Of a DNA stretch of 27,979 nucleotides, positions 16,057-23,538 are shown one piece after another. Under the pieces are notes generated by a model. The model worked only from the letters and a program-made list of their open reading frames with translations. It had not been told where the DNA came from and made no database searches. The first letter of the stretch is position 1, and each line of letters begins with the position of its first letter. The DNA comes from Actinobacteria bacterium UBA5976. GTDB taxonomy: Bacteria > Actinomycetota > Actinomycetes > S36-B12 > UBA5976. The position numbers were made by a program, and so were the translations under genes. The DNA is taken from assembly GCA_002430405.1 (NCBI GenBank), contig DJBM01000032.1, positions 861 to 28,839 on the forward strand. Reading direction: 5' to 3'.

Positions 16057-16572
16057 ATGGCAAAAGAACAAAAATATGAAGTCGTTGCTAATTTTGCTGG
16101 GTTTGAACTCAGAAATTATGACGAATGTGTACTTGCTGATGTAAAAGTCAGGGCAGATTTTGAAAAAGCGGGTAGCGCTGGATTTGGAACATTAGTTGGA
16201 TACATTGGTGGCCAAAATCAACCGAACACAAAAATCGCGATGACGGCGCCGGTAATTCAAGAACCAACTGCTGATGAGCACATTGTGAGTTTTGTGATGC
16301 CAAGTGAAATTGATAAACACTCGGCGCCTAAACCAACCAATAGTCGAGTGTCACTTCGGTTCATGCCACAAGAGTTAGTTGCAGTAGATCGATTCACCGG
16401 TCGTTGGACAAGCGCAAGTTACCAGGAACGTGTCTCAAAATTGTTAATCGCAATTGCCGCCGCTGGCTATCGAGCCGCTGGCAATGCTAGATTTGCGCGA
16501 TTTGATCCACCTTGGACCCCTTGGTTTATTCGCAGAAATGAAATCCATATCCCTGTTGCCCCATTGGCGTGA
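16057..16572 (+). CDS. SOUL-family putative heme-binding protein
   Basis: Small soluble protein, 171 aa, of the SOUL/HBP family, whose members bind heme or porphyrin in animals, plants and bacteria. The pattern fits: YEVVANFAGFELRNYDEC at the N-terminus, GFGTLVGYIGGQN, the core KIAMTAPVIQE, SFVMPSEI and a C-terminal ARFDPPWTPWFIRRNEIHIP. No signal peptide is visible, so it is probably cytoplasmic. It stands between a transporter and the YyaL gene, with no heme-biosynthesis gene nearby, so physiological heme binding is unproven. The ATG start is supported by the family N-terminus. Confidence 0.9.
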   Translation: MAKEQKYEVVANFAGFELRNYDECVLADVKVRADFEKAGSAGFGTLVGYIGGQNQPNTKIAMTAPVIQEPTADEHIVSFVMPSEIDKHSAPKPTNSRVSLRFMPQELVAVDRFTGRWTSASYQERVSKLLIAIAAAGYRAAGNARFARFDPPWTPWFIRRNEIHIPVAPLA

Positions 16573-16613
16573 TGTACTTTCGCATAATGTTTGTTCACCT
16601 GAAACAATGAAGT

Positions 16614-18677
16614 GTGCCTAATCGCCTGATTGATTCAACTTCGCCCTATTTGTTGCAGCATGCTGAAAATCCAGTTGACTGGTTTCCATGGGGCGAGCAG
16701 GCGTTTGAACTAGCAAAAGCTCGGGATGTACCAATTTTTCTCAGCGTTGGTTATAGCGCTTGTCACTGGTGTCATGTTATGGCACATGAAAGTTTTGAAA
16801 ACCCAGATGTAGCTGCCTTGATGAATGAAAACTTTGTAAACATCAAAGTTGATCGTGAAGAACTTCCTGCTGTTGATTCGCTGTACATGGAGGCAACGCA
16901 GGCGATGACAGGACATGGCGGTTGGCCCATGTCCGTTTGGTTAGATCATGATCGCCGCCCATGGTACGCCGGAACATATTTTCCGTCTCGTCCCTCACAT
17001 GGCATGCCATCGTTTTCCCAAGTTCTGTTAGCACTAACTGATACTTGGCATAAAGAACGTGATCGAGTTGGTGATTCAGCGTCACGAATAATGGAGCACT
17101 TGGGTTCACGAAATGAGTTGCTTGGTGATGCAACATCTGATTTCACTCGGAAAGACATTGAACTGGCATTGCAAAGTGCCATTGATTCTCTTTCGTCCTC
17201 CTTTGATCCAATTCATGGCGGCTTTGGCCAGGCGCCAAAATTCCCACCCGCTCTCGTTTTGGAGTTTTTGATTCGAAGCCAGTCACTTCAGATTCTTGGG
17301 TTGCAAGATATTGACCCTCGCGTCATGGAGATGTTAGAAAAAACCTGCGATGAAATGGCGCGTGGGGGAATGTACGACCAACTCGGTGGTGGCTTTGCCC
17401 GATACAGTGTCGATGCAACTTGGACTGTGCCGCATTTTGAAAAAATGTTATATGACAATGCCCAACTACTTTCTGTTTACGCCCATTTGTATCGATTAAC
17501 GGGAAGTGAGTTAGCACTTCGAGTAACCACTGAAACAGCTGAATTTTTACTACGAGAAATGCGAACGCCAGAAGGTGGGTTTGCTGCCGCACTTGATGCC
17601 GACAGCATTGAGGAAAGTTCCGGTCATTCCCACGAAGGAGCGTTCTATGCCTGGACGCCAGATCAACTCATAGCCGCACTTGGAATTACGGATGGAACTT
17701 GGGTAAGTCAACTTTGTAACGTGAGCGAGCAAGGCACTTTTGAGGACGGTAAATCAGTCTTAACTTTGCATAGTGATCCAGATGACTGGCCGCGTTGGCT
17801 TACGATTCGAGAAAAGCTTCTGGAAATTCGAAATAGCCGTCCGCGACCAGGTCGCGATGACAAAGTCGTAGCCAGTTGGAATGGCCTTGCAATTCGCGCA
17901 TTGGTTGATGCTGGAAGTATCTGTGATCGCCAAGAATGGATAGCGGCGGCAACCCAAGCGGCGCATTTGTTAGCCCAAACACATCTTGGCGCTCATCCGT
18001 CTCATCCAAATCGGTTAGTTCGAGTATCTCGAGATGCAAAACCTGGCCTACATGCACTTGGCATCCTAGAAGATCAAGCATTGGTTGCCAGCGGATTCTT
18101 ATCACTTGCGCAAGTTCATGGAGATGATTCTTGGCGAAACTTAGCCGGTTTATTGCTAGAAGATATTCAAGCTCATTTTCAACAGGGAAATGGTTTAGCT
18201 GACACTGCTGATGATGTACCACCTGTTGCGAACGAAGTAACCACAAGGCAAGTTGATCCAACCGATAACGTGACACCATCTGGTTGGGCAGCCACACTTG
18301 ATGCAGCCATTACTTATTCAGCGCTTTCTAACGACCAACAACTTCGGGAATGGGCAGAGCGTTTAATGCCTGCGTTAATTCCGCTTGTTAGTACTCATAC
18401 TCGCTTTGCAGGTTGGAGTGGATCAGTACTTGCAATGTGGCTAGATGGTCCGCGTGAAGTTGCATTGGCAGCTTCGGCTGATTCTGATTTCAAAAAACTA
18501 GTTGTACTTGGCACATCGCCCGGCTTAGTTTATGCCTGGAATCATGATCAGCCATTGTTGCAAGGTCGAGCCAAACAAAATGAAGCAGATACTGCGTTTG
18601 TTTGTCGGGGATTTGTCTGCCAAGCACCAATAACAAGTGCCGAAGAATTTAAAAAAGCAATTGGCTGGAAAACCTAA
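16614..18677 (+). CDS. YyaL/DUF255 thioredoxin-fold protein with (alpha/alpha)6 domain
   Basis: Large conserved protein, 687 aa, related to B. subtilis YyaL, human SPATA20 and M. tuberculosis Rv1084. The N-terminal thioredoxin-like domain opens with NRLIDSTSPYLLQHAENPVD and carries the family's CHWCH motif at residues 50-54 (Cys50, Cys53), then FVNIKVDREELP, HGGWPMSVWL and GTYFP. The rest is an alpha/alpha-toroid like glycoside hydrolases and N-acylglucosamine epimerases, with FGQAPKFP, GGMYDQLGGGFARYSVD, WTVPHFEKMLYDNAQL and SWNGLAIRAL. Biochemical function is not established. The GTG start at 16614 gives the standard family N-terminus. The stop interlocks with the convergent prenyl synthase gene (4-bp overlap), its neighbour in mycobacteria too. 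Confidence 0.92.
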   Translation: MPNRLIDSTSPYLLQHAENPVDWFPWGEQAFELAKARDVPIFLSVGYSACHWCHVMAHESFENPDVAALMNENFVNIKVDREELPAVDSLYMEATQAMTGHGGWPMSVWLDHDRRPWYAGTYFPSRPSHGMPSFSQVLLALTDTWHKERDRVGDSASRIMEHLGSRNELLGDATSDFTRKDIELALQSAIDSLSSSFDPIHGGFGQAPKFPPALVLEFLIRSQSLQILGLQDIDPRVMEMLEKTCDEMARGGMYDQLGGGFARYSVDATWTVPHFEKMLYDNAQLLSVYAHLYRLTGSELALRVTTETAEFLLREMRTPEGGFAAALDADSIEESSGHSHEGAFYAWTPDQLIAALGITDGTWVSQLCNVSEQGTFEDGKSVLTLHSDPDDWPRWLTIREKLLEIRNSRPRPGRDDKVVASWNGLAIRALVDAGSICDRQEWIAAATQAAHLLAQTHLGAHPSHPNRLVRVSRDAKPGLHALGILEDQALVASGFLSLAQVHGDDSWRNLAGLLLEDIQAHFQQGNGLADTADDVPPVANEVTTRQVDPTDNVTPSGWAATLDAAITYSALSNDQQLREWAERLMPALIPLVSTHTRFAGWSGSVLAMWLDGPREVALAASADSDFKKLVVLGTSPGLVYAWNHDQPLLQGRAKQNEADTAFVCRGFVCQAPITSAEEFKKAIGWKT

Positions 18678-19450
18678 ATTCCAAATCTGCGATTTCGCGC
18701 TGCATACGAACGTACTGCCCGCAAGAAGTCGATTTTACGAAAATTAGGCCAATAAGCTTCACAAAAATAAAACTCTGAATGCGCGCTTTGCCACAGCAAG
18801 AAACCACTAAGTCTTTGCTCACCGGAAGTTCGAATTACTAGATCTGGATCAGGCTGACCCTTTGTATATAAATGTGACGCGATGTGCTCAATGGTTATCG
18901 CCGAGGCCAGCTCATCAAGAGTTTTTCCGGCAGCAGATTGCTCCTGCAGTAGGGATCGAACTGCGTCGACAACTTCTTGTCGTCCGCCATAGCCAACCGC
19001 TACGTTGACTAAAAGTCCTTTAACCTTCTGGGTTTGAGTCAGCGCTTTAGTTAATGCAATTTTTGTTCGTTCTGGCAATGCCTCCATTGCACCCACTGGA
19101 TGGATTTGCCAGCGATTAGTTTGTGCGAGTGATGCCACCGTTTCTTCAATAATTTCTAATAAGGCATCAAGTTCATCAGGATCGCGGGCAAGATTGTCGG
19201 TTGAAAGTAACCAAAGCGTGACAACTTCAACGCCTAACTCTTCACACCACCCCAAAAATTCAGCTATCTTTTCGCCACCAGCGCGATGCCCAAACGCACT
19301 TGTAGAGCCCATTTCGGCAGCCCAACGTCGGTTGCCATCGAGAATTACGCCAACATGTGCGGGAAGCTGATCACTTGGCAGATTTGAAGTTAGGCGGTGA
19401 CCATAAAGGTCATATGCAACCTCACCAAGTAAAGTGCGCATTTTTCCCAT
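18674..19450 (-). CDS. Cis (Z)-prenyl diphosphate synthase, Rv1086-like
   Basis: UppS-fold cis-prenyltransferase, 258 aa, condensing isopentenyl diphosphate onto an allylic primer. Motifs: VGVILDGNRRWA with catalytic Asp38, FGHRAGGEKIAEFL, WLLSTDNLARDPDEL, VNVAVGYGGRQEVVDAV, and the C-terminal LVIRTSGEQRLSGFLLWQSA...EFYFCEAYWPNFRKIDFL with the diphosphate-binding Arg and Ser residues. It resembles mycobacterial Rv1086 (short-chain Z-farnesyl diphosphate synthase) more than the long-chain decaprenyl enzyme, but chain length cannot be fixed from sequence. A GTG 13 codons upstream (19489) is in frame. I prefer ATG at 19450 because it matches family length and lies 7 bp after TAATCT. Confidence 0.92.
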   Translation of the reverse strand: MGKMRTLLGEVAYDLYGHRLTSNLPSDQLPAHVGVILDGNRRWAAEMGSTSAFGHRAGGEKIAEFLGWCEELGVEVVTLWLLSTDNLARDPDELDALLEIIEETVASLAQTNRWQIHPVGAMEALPERTKIALTKALTQTQKVKGLLVNVAVGYGGRQEVVDAVRSLLQEQSAAGKTLDELASAITIEHIASHLYTKGQPDPDLVIRTSGEQRLSGFLLWQSAHSEFYFCEAYWPNFRKIDFLRAVRSYAARNRRFGI

Positions 19451-19457
19451 GCGCCCC

Positions 19458-19463
19458 AGATTA
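19458..19463 (-). promoter_or_regulatory. Putative -10 element for the Z-prenyl synthase
   Basis: TAATCT on the minus strand, seven bases (GGGGCGC), then ATG at 19450. It supports the shorter start over GTG at 19489, whose coding sequence would run through the element. Confidence 0.5.
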
Positions 19464-19633
19464 GTAGGTCTTATTGAAACGTTCCACACACCTGCTGTTA
19501 TTTTGTAGTTTATCTAGGTGTCATGTGGATTGCGGCGTGGCTGACGCTGGCAAAAGTATCCAAGGAATACGGTCAAGAGTATCGGGCAAGTCCGATCCTT
19601 CCCACGGATAAATCTGAAAATGTGGGTAATCGT

Positions 19634-20941
19634 ATGACTGAATCGAACACTCAAAGGCGCACTTACGTACTTGATACAAGTGTTTTGTTATCAGATCCGA
19701 GTGCATTGTTTCGATTCGATGAACATGAGGTTGTGATTCCAATTGTTGTGATCACAGAATTAGAATCCAAGCGCACCCACCCAGAACTTGGATACTTTGC
19801 TCGATCTGCATTACGAAGTCTTGATGATTTGCGAATTAAACATGGTCGACTAGACGCGCCATTGCCTATCGGCGAACATGGTGGACTACTTCGAGTAGAA
19901 CTCAATCACACCAACTCAGATATCCTGCCCGCTGGATTTCGCCTTGGTGACAATGACACCCGAATTTTAGCTATCGCGCGCAATCTTGCCGAAGAAGGTT
20001 GCGATGTTGTTTTAGTGAGTAAAGATTTGCCACTTCGAGTCAAAGCTTCTGCTGTGGGTTTAGAGGCAGAAGAATATCGCGCAGAAACCGTGCCTTCCAG
20101 CGGTTGGACTGGAATGACAGAAGTAGTTGTGACTGGCGCCGAAATTGACGATCTTTACGCCGAAGAAATTATTGATCACGAGAGTGCGCGAGAACAACCC
20201 TGCCACACCGGCGTGGTACTTTCCAGCGACCGGGGTAGTGCACTGGCTCGTGTGACCCCAGATAAAAGATTGCAGTTAGTTCGCGGTGATCGCGAAGCAT
20301 TTGGTCTACATGGTCGAAGTGCGGAGCAGCGAATTGCCCTTGACGTTTTACTGGATCCAGAAATTGGAATAGTTTCTCTTGGTGGCAGAGCTGGCACTGG
20401 CAAAAGCGCGTTAGCGCTGTGCGCTGGCTTGGAAGCAGTAATGGAACGTAGACAACATCGTAAAGTTGTCATTTTCCGACCACTATATGCAGTCGGTGGT
20501 CAGGAATTGGGTTACCTGCCTGGTAGTGAAAACGAAAAAATGTCACCCTGGGCGCAGGCAGTTTTTGACACCCTTTCCGCATTAACCTCTGCTGATGTAA
20601 TTGATGAAATTTTAGAGCGGGGAATGCTTGAAGTCTTACCGCTAACCCACATTCGTGGCAGGTCTCTTCATGACACTTTTGTAATCGTGGATGAAGCACA
20701 ATCCCTTGAGCGAAATGTTTTACTTACCGTCCTTTCGCGCATTGGCAAAGACAGCCGAGTTGTTTTAACACATGATGTAGCCCAGCGTGACAACTTGCGG
20801 GTAGGTCGACATGACGGAGTGGTTGCAGTTGTCGAAAAATTAAAGGGACATCCACTATTTGCGCACGTTACTTTAACGCGCTCAGAACGATCTCCAATTG
20901 CAGCCTTAGTAACAGAAATGCTAGAAGACTTACCTGCCTAA
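19634..20941 (+). CDS. PIN domain-PhoH ATPase fusion (PhoH2-like)
   Basis: PIN ribonuclease domain fused to a PhoH-type P-loop ATPase, 435 aa; mycobacterial PhoH2 (Rv1095) is an RNA helicase-ribonuclease. The PIN domain (about 10-150) starts RRTYVLDTSVLLSDP with acidic residues Asp14, Glu42 (ITELESK), Asp106/Asp108 (GDNDTRILAIA) and Asp131 (SKDLPLR). The ATPase has Walker A GRAGTGKS (251-258), FRPLYAVGGQELGYLPG, HIRGRS and Walker B FVIVDEAQ (349-356), then THDVAQRDN. The frame is open upstream to ATG 19523 and includes GTG 19622. ATG 19634 gives the usual family N-terminus directly before the PIN strand and is preferred. It is divergent from the prenyl synthase and convergent with fumarase. 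Confidence 0.93.
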   Translation: MTESNTQRRTYVLDTSVLLSDPSALFRFDEHEVVIPIVVITELESKRTHPELGYFARSALRSLDDLRIKHGRLDAPLPIGEHGGLLRVELNHTNSDILPAGFRLGDNDTRILAIARNLAEEGCDVVLVSKDLPLRVKASAVGLEAEEYRAETVPSSGWTGMTEVVVTGAEIDDLYAEEIIDHESAREQPCHTGVVLSSDRGSALARVTPDKRLQLVRGDREAFGLHGRSAEQRIALDVLLDPEIGIVSLGGRAGTGKSALALCAGLEAVMERRQHRKVVIFRPLYAVGGQELGYLPGSENEKMSPWAQAVFDTLSALTSADVIDEILERGMLEVLPLTHIRGRSLHDTFVIVDEAQSLERNVLLTVLSRIGKDSRVVLTHDVAQRDNLRVGRHDGVVAVVEKLKGHPLFAHVTLTRSERSPIAALVTEMLEDLPA

Positions 20942-20981
20942 CGGATGATCTTTAATTGGTTTTCCTGAGATAGCTTACGGG

Positions 20982-22646
20982 TTAGGCGGGTGGGCCAACT
21001 GAAATGTTCAAGGTAACAGGACGCAGAGTTTCAGCATAAAAATCATTTCCTTTGTCATCAACGATTACAAAGGCTGGAAAATCCTTAACTTGGATTTTCC
21101 AGACTGCTTCCATACCCATTTCTGGAAAATCTAAAACTTCAACTTTAGTTATGTTGTCTTTAGCTAACCGAGCTGCTGGACCACCAATTGAGCCAAGATA
21201 AAAACCACCGTTGTCTTGACACGCTTTAGTGACTGCCTTACTTCTATTTCCTTTTGCAAGCATGACGTAAGAGCCACCGGCTTTTTGGAAGCGATCCACG
21301 TAAGCATCCATCCGCCCAGCAGTTGTTGGGCCAAATGAGCCAGACGCATAACCTTCGGGAGTTTTTGCTGGGCCGGCGTAGTAAACCGCATGATCTTTAA
21401 AGTACTGCGGAAGCTCTTCCCCGCGATCTAGCATTTCCAAAATTTTGGCGTGCGCAAGATCCCGAGCCACGATTAAGGACCCTGTTAACGAGATGCGAGT
21501 CTTTACTTCAAGACCAGAAAGTACTTTACGGATTTGATCCATCGGCTGATCTAGATTGATGTTGACGACGTCTTCAGCAAAGTGTTCAGCAGTAACCTCT
21601 GGCAGAAAACGTGCAGGATCTTTTTCAAGTGCTTCAATGTAAGCACCAGTTGCATCAATCTTGACAATTGCTTGTCGGTCTGCCGAGCAAGAGACTGCAA
21701 TGGCAATTGGGCACGATGCTCCGTGACGCGGTAATCGGATCACGCGCACATCGTGGCAGAAGTACTTACCACCAAACTGCGCTCCAATTCCAAAACTTTG
21801 TGTGAGTTTAAGAATTTCAGCTTCCATTTCCAAGTCGCGATACCCATTTCCATCAGGACCACCACTTGTGGGAAGAGTATCTAAATATTTTGTACTAGCT
21901 AATTTTGAAACTTTTAATGCATACTCCGCGCTAGTGCCACCGACAACAATTGCCAAGTGGTAAGGCGGGCAAGCGGAGGTTCCAATCAATCTGAGCTTCT
22001 CATCCATAAATTGCAAGAAACTTGCCTTGTTAAGTACCGCCTTAGTTTCTTGATACAGGAAGCTCTTGTTTGCGCTTCCGCCACCTTTGGCTATGAATAA
22101 AAGTTCGTAACTATTTTCGTGACCGGGTTTAGTGTCTGAATAAATCTCAATCTGGGCTGGCAAGTTATCACCAGTATTTTTTTCATCCCACATGTTTAGC
22201 GGCGAAAGTTGAGAATATCGCAGATTTAATTTTTGGTAAGCCTGATAAATTCCGCGACTAAGTGATTCCTCATCAGGTCCCGTGGTAAGCACCTGCGAAC
22301 CGCGCTTTGCTGAAATAATTGCTGTTCCAGTGTCTTGGCACATGGGTAAAACCCCACCAGCTGCAATATTTGCATTCTTCATTAAGTCAGTTGCAACAAA
22401 CCGATCATTGGGTGAGGCAGTTGAATCATCGATGATGCTACGAAGCTGCTCCAAATGACTGGTGCGTAAGTAATGGGAGATGTCATGAATTGCTTCGTAA
22501 GCAACTTTCTCAAGAACGCTAGGTTCGATGTTTAGAAAAGTTCGGTCCCCGATGGTTGTGGTTGAGATACCTTCCGTTGTTACTAAACGAAACTCCGTGG
22601 GATTTTCCGCCAGCGGAAGGATTTCGGTGTAGTTAAACGAAGTCAT
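20982..22646 (-). CDS. Class I (iron-sulfur) fumarate hydratase
   Basis: Oxygen-sensitive [4Fe-4S] fumarase, 554 aa, interconverting fumarate and malate in the TCA cycle. Both domains are fused, as in E. coli FumA/FumB. Probable cluster ligands are Cys103 (PMCQDTGT), Cys226 (GTSACPPYHLA) and one of Cys312/Cys320 (RHGASCPIAIAVSCSADRQ). Other signatures are FIAKGGGSANKSFLYQE, GGKYFCHDVRVIRLP and the C-terminal beta domain GPTTAGRMD, KGNRSKAV, GSIGGPAA. From memory, the corresponding M. tuberculosis position (Rv1098c) holds a class II iron-free fumarase. The ATG start lies 6 bp after TAGGCT. glpX, often beside fum in actinobacteria, is not here. Confidence 0.95.
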   Translation of the reverse strand: MTSFNYTEILPLAENPTEFRLVTTEGISTTTIGDRTFLNIEPSVLEKVAYEAIHDISHYLRTSHLEQLRSIIDDSTASPNDRFVATDLMKNANIAAGGVLPMCQDTGTAIISAKRGSQVLTTGPDEESLSRGIYQAYQKLNLRYSQLSPLNMWDEKNTGDNLPAQIEIYSDTKPGHENSYELLFIAKGGGSANKSFLYQETKAVLNKASFLQFMDEKLRLIGTSACPPYHLAIVVGGTSAEYALKVSKLASTKYLDTLPTSGGPDGNGYRDLEMEAEILKLTQSFGIGAQFGGKYFCHDVRVIRLPRHGASCPIAIAVSCSADRQAIVKIDATGAYIEALEKDPARFLPEVTAEHFAEDVVNINLDQPMDQIRKVLSGLEVKTRISLTGSLIVARDLAHAKILEMLDRGEELPQYFKDHAVYYAGPAKTPEGYASGSFGPTTAGRMDAYVDRFQKAGGSYVMLAKGNRSKAVTKACQDNGGFYLGSIGGPAARLAKDNITKVEVLDFPEMGMEAVWKIQVKDFPAFVIVDDKGNDFYAETLRPVTLNISVGPPA

Positions 22647-22652
22647 ATTCCT

Positions 22653-22658
22653 AGCCTA
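22653..22658 (-). promoter_or_regulatory. Putative -10 element for the fumarase gene
   Basis: TAGGCT on the minus strand, six bases (AGGAAT), then ATG at 22646. This is one of six cases in which the hexamer is followed directly by AG. Confidence 0.5.
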
Positions 22659-22737
22659 TTCCTAAGTTTGGAGCCAGCACTGCGCAAGGATCGCAGCTAG
22701 CTCCCAAAGTGGCTGCGCGATCTCTCATTAAACAGTG

Positions 22738-22743
22738 CAATAT
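22738..22743 (+). promoter_or_regulatory. Putative -10 element for the DUF4245 gene
   Basis: CAATAT is followed by AGAGCA and then ATG at 22750. The same AGAGCA spacer occurs before the ispH GTG. The first base departs from TANNNT, so this is weaker than the others; an overlapping TATAGA is an alternative. Confidence 0.35.
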
Positions 22744-22749
22744 AGAGCA

Positions 22750-23313
22750 ATGGCTAGCCGCAAACCTCGAGGTCGAGAGACTGCATGGGACATGATTTTG
22801 TCCATGGCAGCCGTAATAGGAACAGTTGGCGTGATCATGTTGTTGGCATGGCGGCCGCAACAAGAAATTGTGCAAGCCATCGACTATCCAGCAGCAGTTG
22901 AAACTGCCAAACTTTCTCAAATTTGGCCAATATCTGTGCCGGACAAAATACCGCAGGGCTATCGAGCTACAAGCGCCAGATTTGAACCCGAGTCTTATGG
23001 TGAGGTCGGTGATGTTAGATGGCTAGTTGGCTTTCAAACGCCAGCTGGTGAATACATATCTATTTGGCAAAGTGATGGCCCTAAGCGAAAAGTAATCGCG
23101 ACCGCCACTAACGATGCACCTTGCGAGAGTACTGAGTTGATTACGAACGCAAAGACGGCGATCGCTACAACTTGGCAAAAGTGTGAAACTGACAAACCAC
23201 TTACTCGGGCCTACGTTCAAACTAATGGTGAGGTTACAACCGTGGTAGGCGGAACAGTGCAGTGGCCAGAATTGCTGAAATTTACTGAGTCCTTAGAACC
23301 GGTTAGTCCGTAG
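22750..23313 (+). CDS. DUF4245 membrane-anchored protein
   Basis: Actinobacterial protein of unknown function (DUF4245), 187 aa from the chosen start. A basic N-terminus (MASRKPRGRETAWDMILSM) leads into one transmembrane helix (about residues 14-33, LSMAAVIGTVGVIMLLAW). The rest should be extracytoplasmic, with strand-rich segments WPISVPDKIPQGYRATSAR, VRWLVGFQTPAGEYISIWQS and a C-terminal TTVVGGTVQWPELLKF. Two cysteines (about 125 and 145) could form a disulfide. A GTG at 22735 is in frame, but ATG 22750 gives the usual MAxRxxRGRET start and the 6-bp spacing from a -10-like box. It is divergent from fumarase; in mycobacteria the DUF4245 gene Rv1100 lies beside glpX and fum. Its TAG stop forms part of the predicted xseB promoter. 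Confidence 0.82.
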   Translation: MASRKPRGRETAWDMILSMAAVIGTVGVIMLLAWRPQQEIVQAIDYPAAVETAKLSQIWPISVPDKIPQGYRATSARFEPESYGEVGDVRWLVGFQTPAGEYISIWQSDGPKRKVIATATNDAPCESTELITNAKTAIATTWQKCETDKPLTRAYVQTNGEVTTVVGGTVQWPELLKFTESLEPVSP

Positions 23314-23316
23314 TAT
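23311..23316 (+). promoter_or_regulatory. Putative -10 element for xseB, overlapping the upstream stop codon
   Basis: TAGTAT, six bases (TAAGCC), then ATG at 23323. Its TAG is the stop codon of the DUF4245 gene. No Shine-Dalgarno sequence lies before the ATG. Confidence 0.5.
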
Positions 23317-23322
23317 TAAGCC

Positions 23323-23538
23323 ATGCCAAAAGACGAACTTTCATATGAGGCCGCTAAATCTCAATTAGACGAGGTGGTAGCACTCCTTGAAGATAAAGAC
23401 ATCCCACTTGATGACATGGTAAAACTTTGGGAACAAGGGGAAAAGCTAGCCGCGATTTGTGAAGCAAAACTTGCTGGCGCTAAATCGCGTCTAGAGGCAC
23501 TTCGACCTGCCACAAAGAATGACTCAGACGAGGCTTAA
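23323..23538 (+). CDS. xseB: Exodeoxyribonuclease VII small subunit
   Basis: Small helical subunit of exonuclease VII, 71 aa, which binds XseA in a multi-copy complex degrading single-stranded DNA. Family sequence: LSYEAAKSQLDEVVALLEDK, then IPLDDMVKLWEQGEKLAAICEAKL, forming two long helices. An acidic C-terminal tail follows. Its length is normal. The stop codon interlocks by 4 bp with that of xseA, which runs towards it; in most bacteria xseA and xseB are co-directional, so the convergent layout is unusual. Confidence 0.93.
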   Translation: MPKDELSYEAAKSQLDEVVALLEDKDIPLDDMVKLWEQGEKLAAICEAKLAGAKSRLEALRPATKNDSDEA

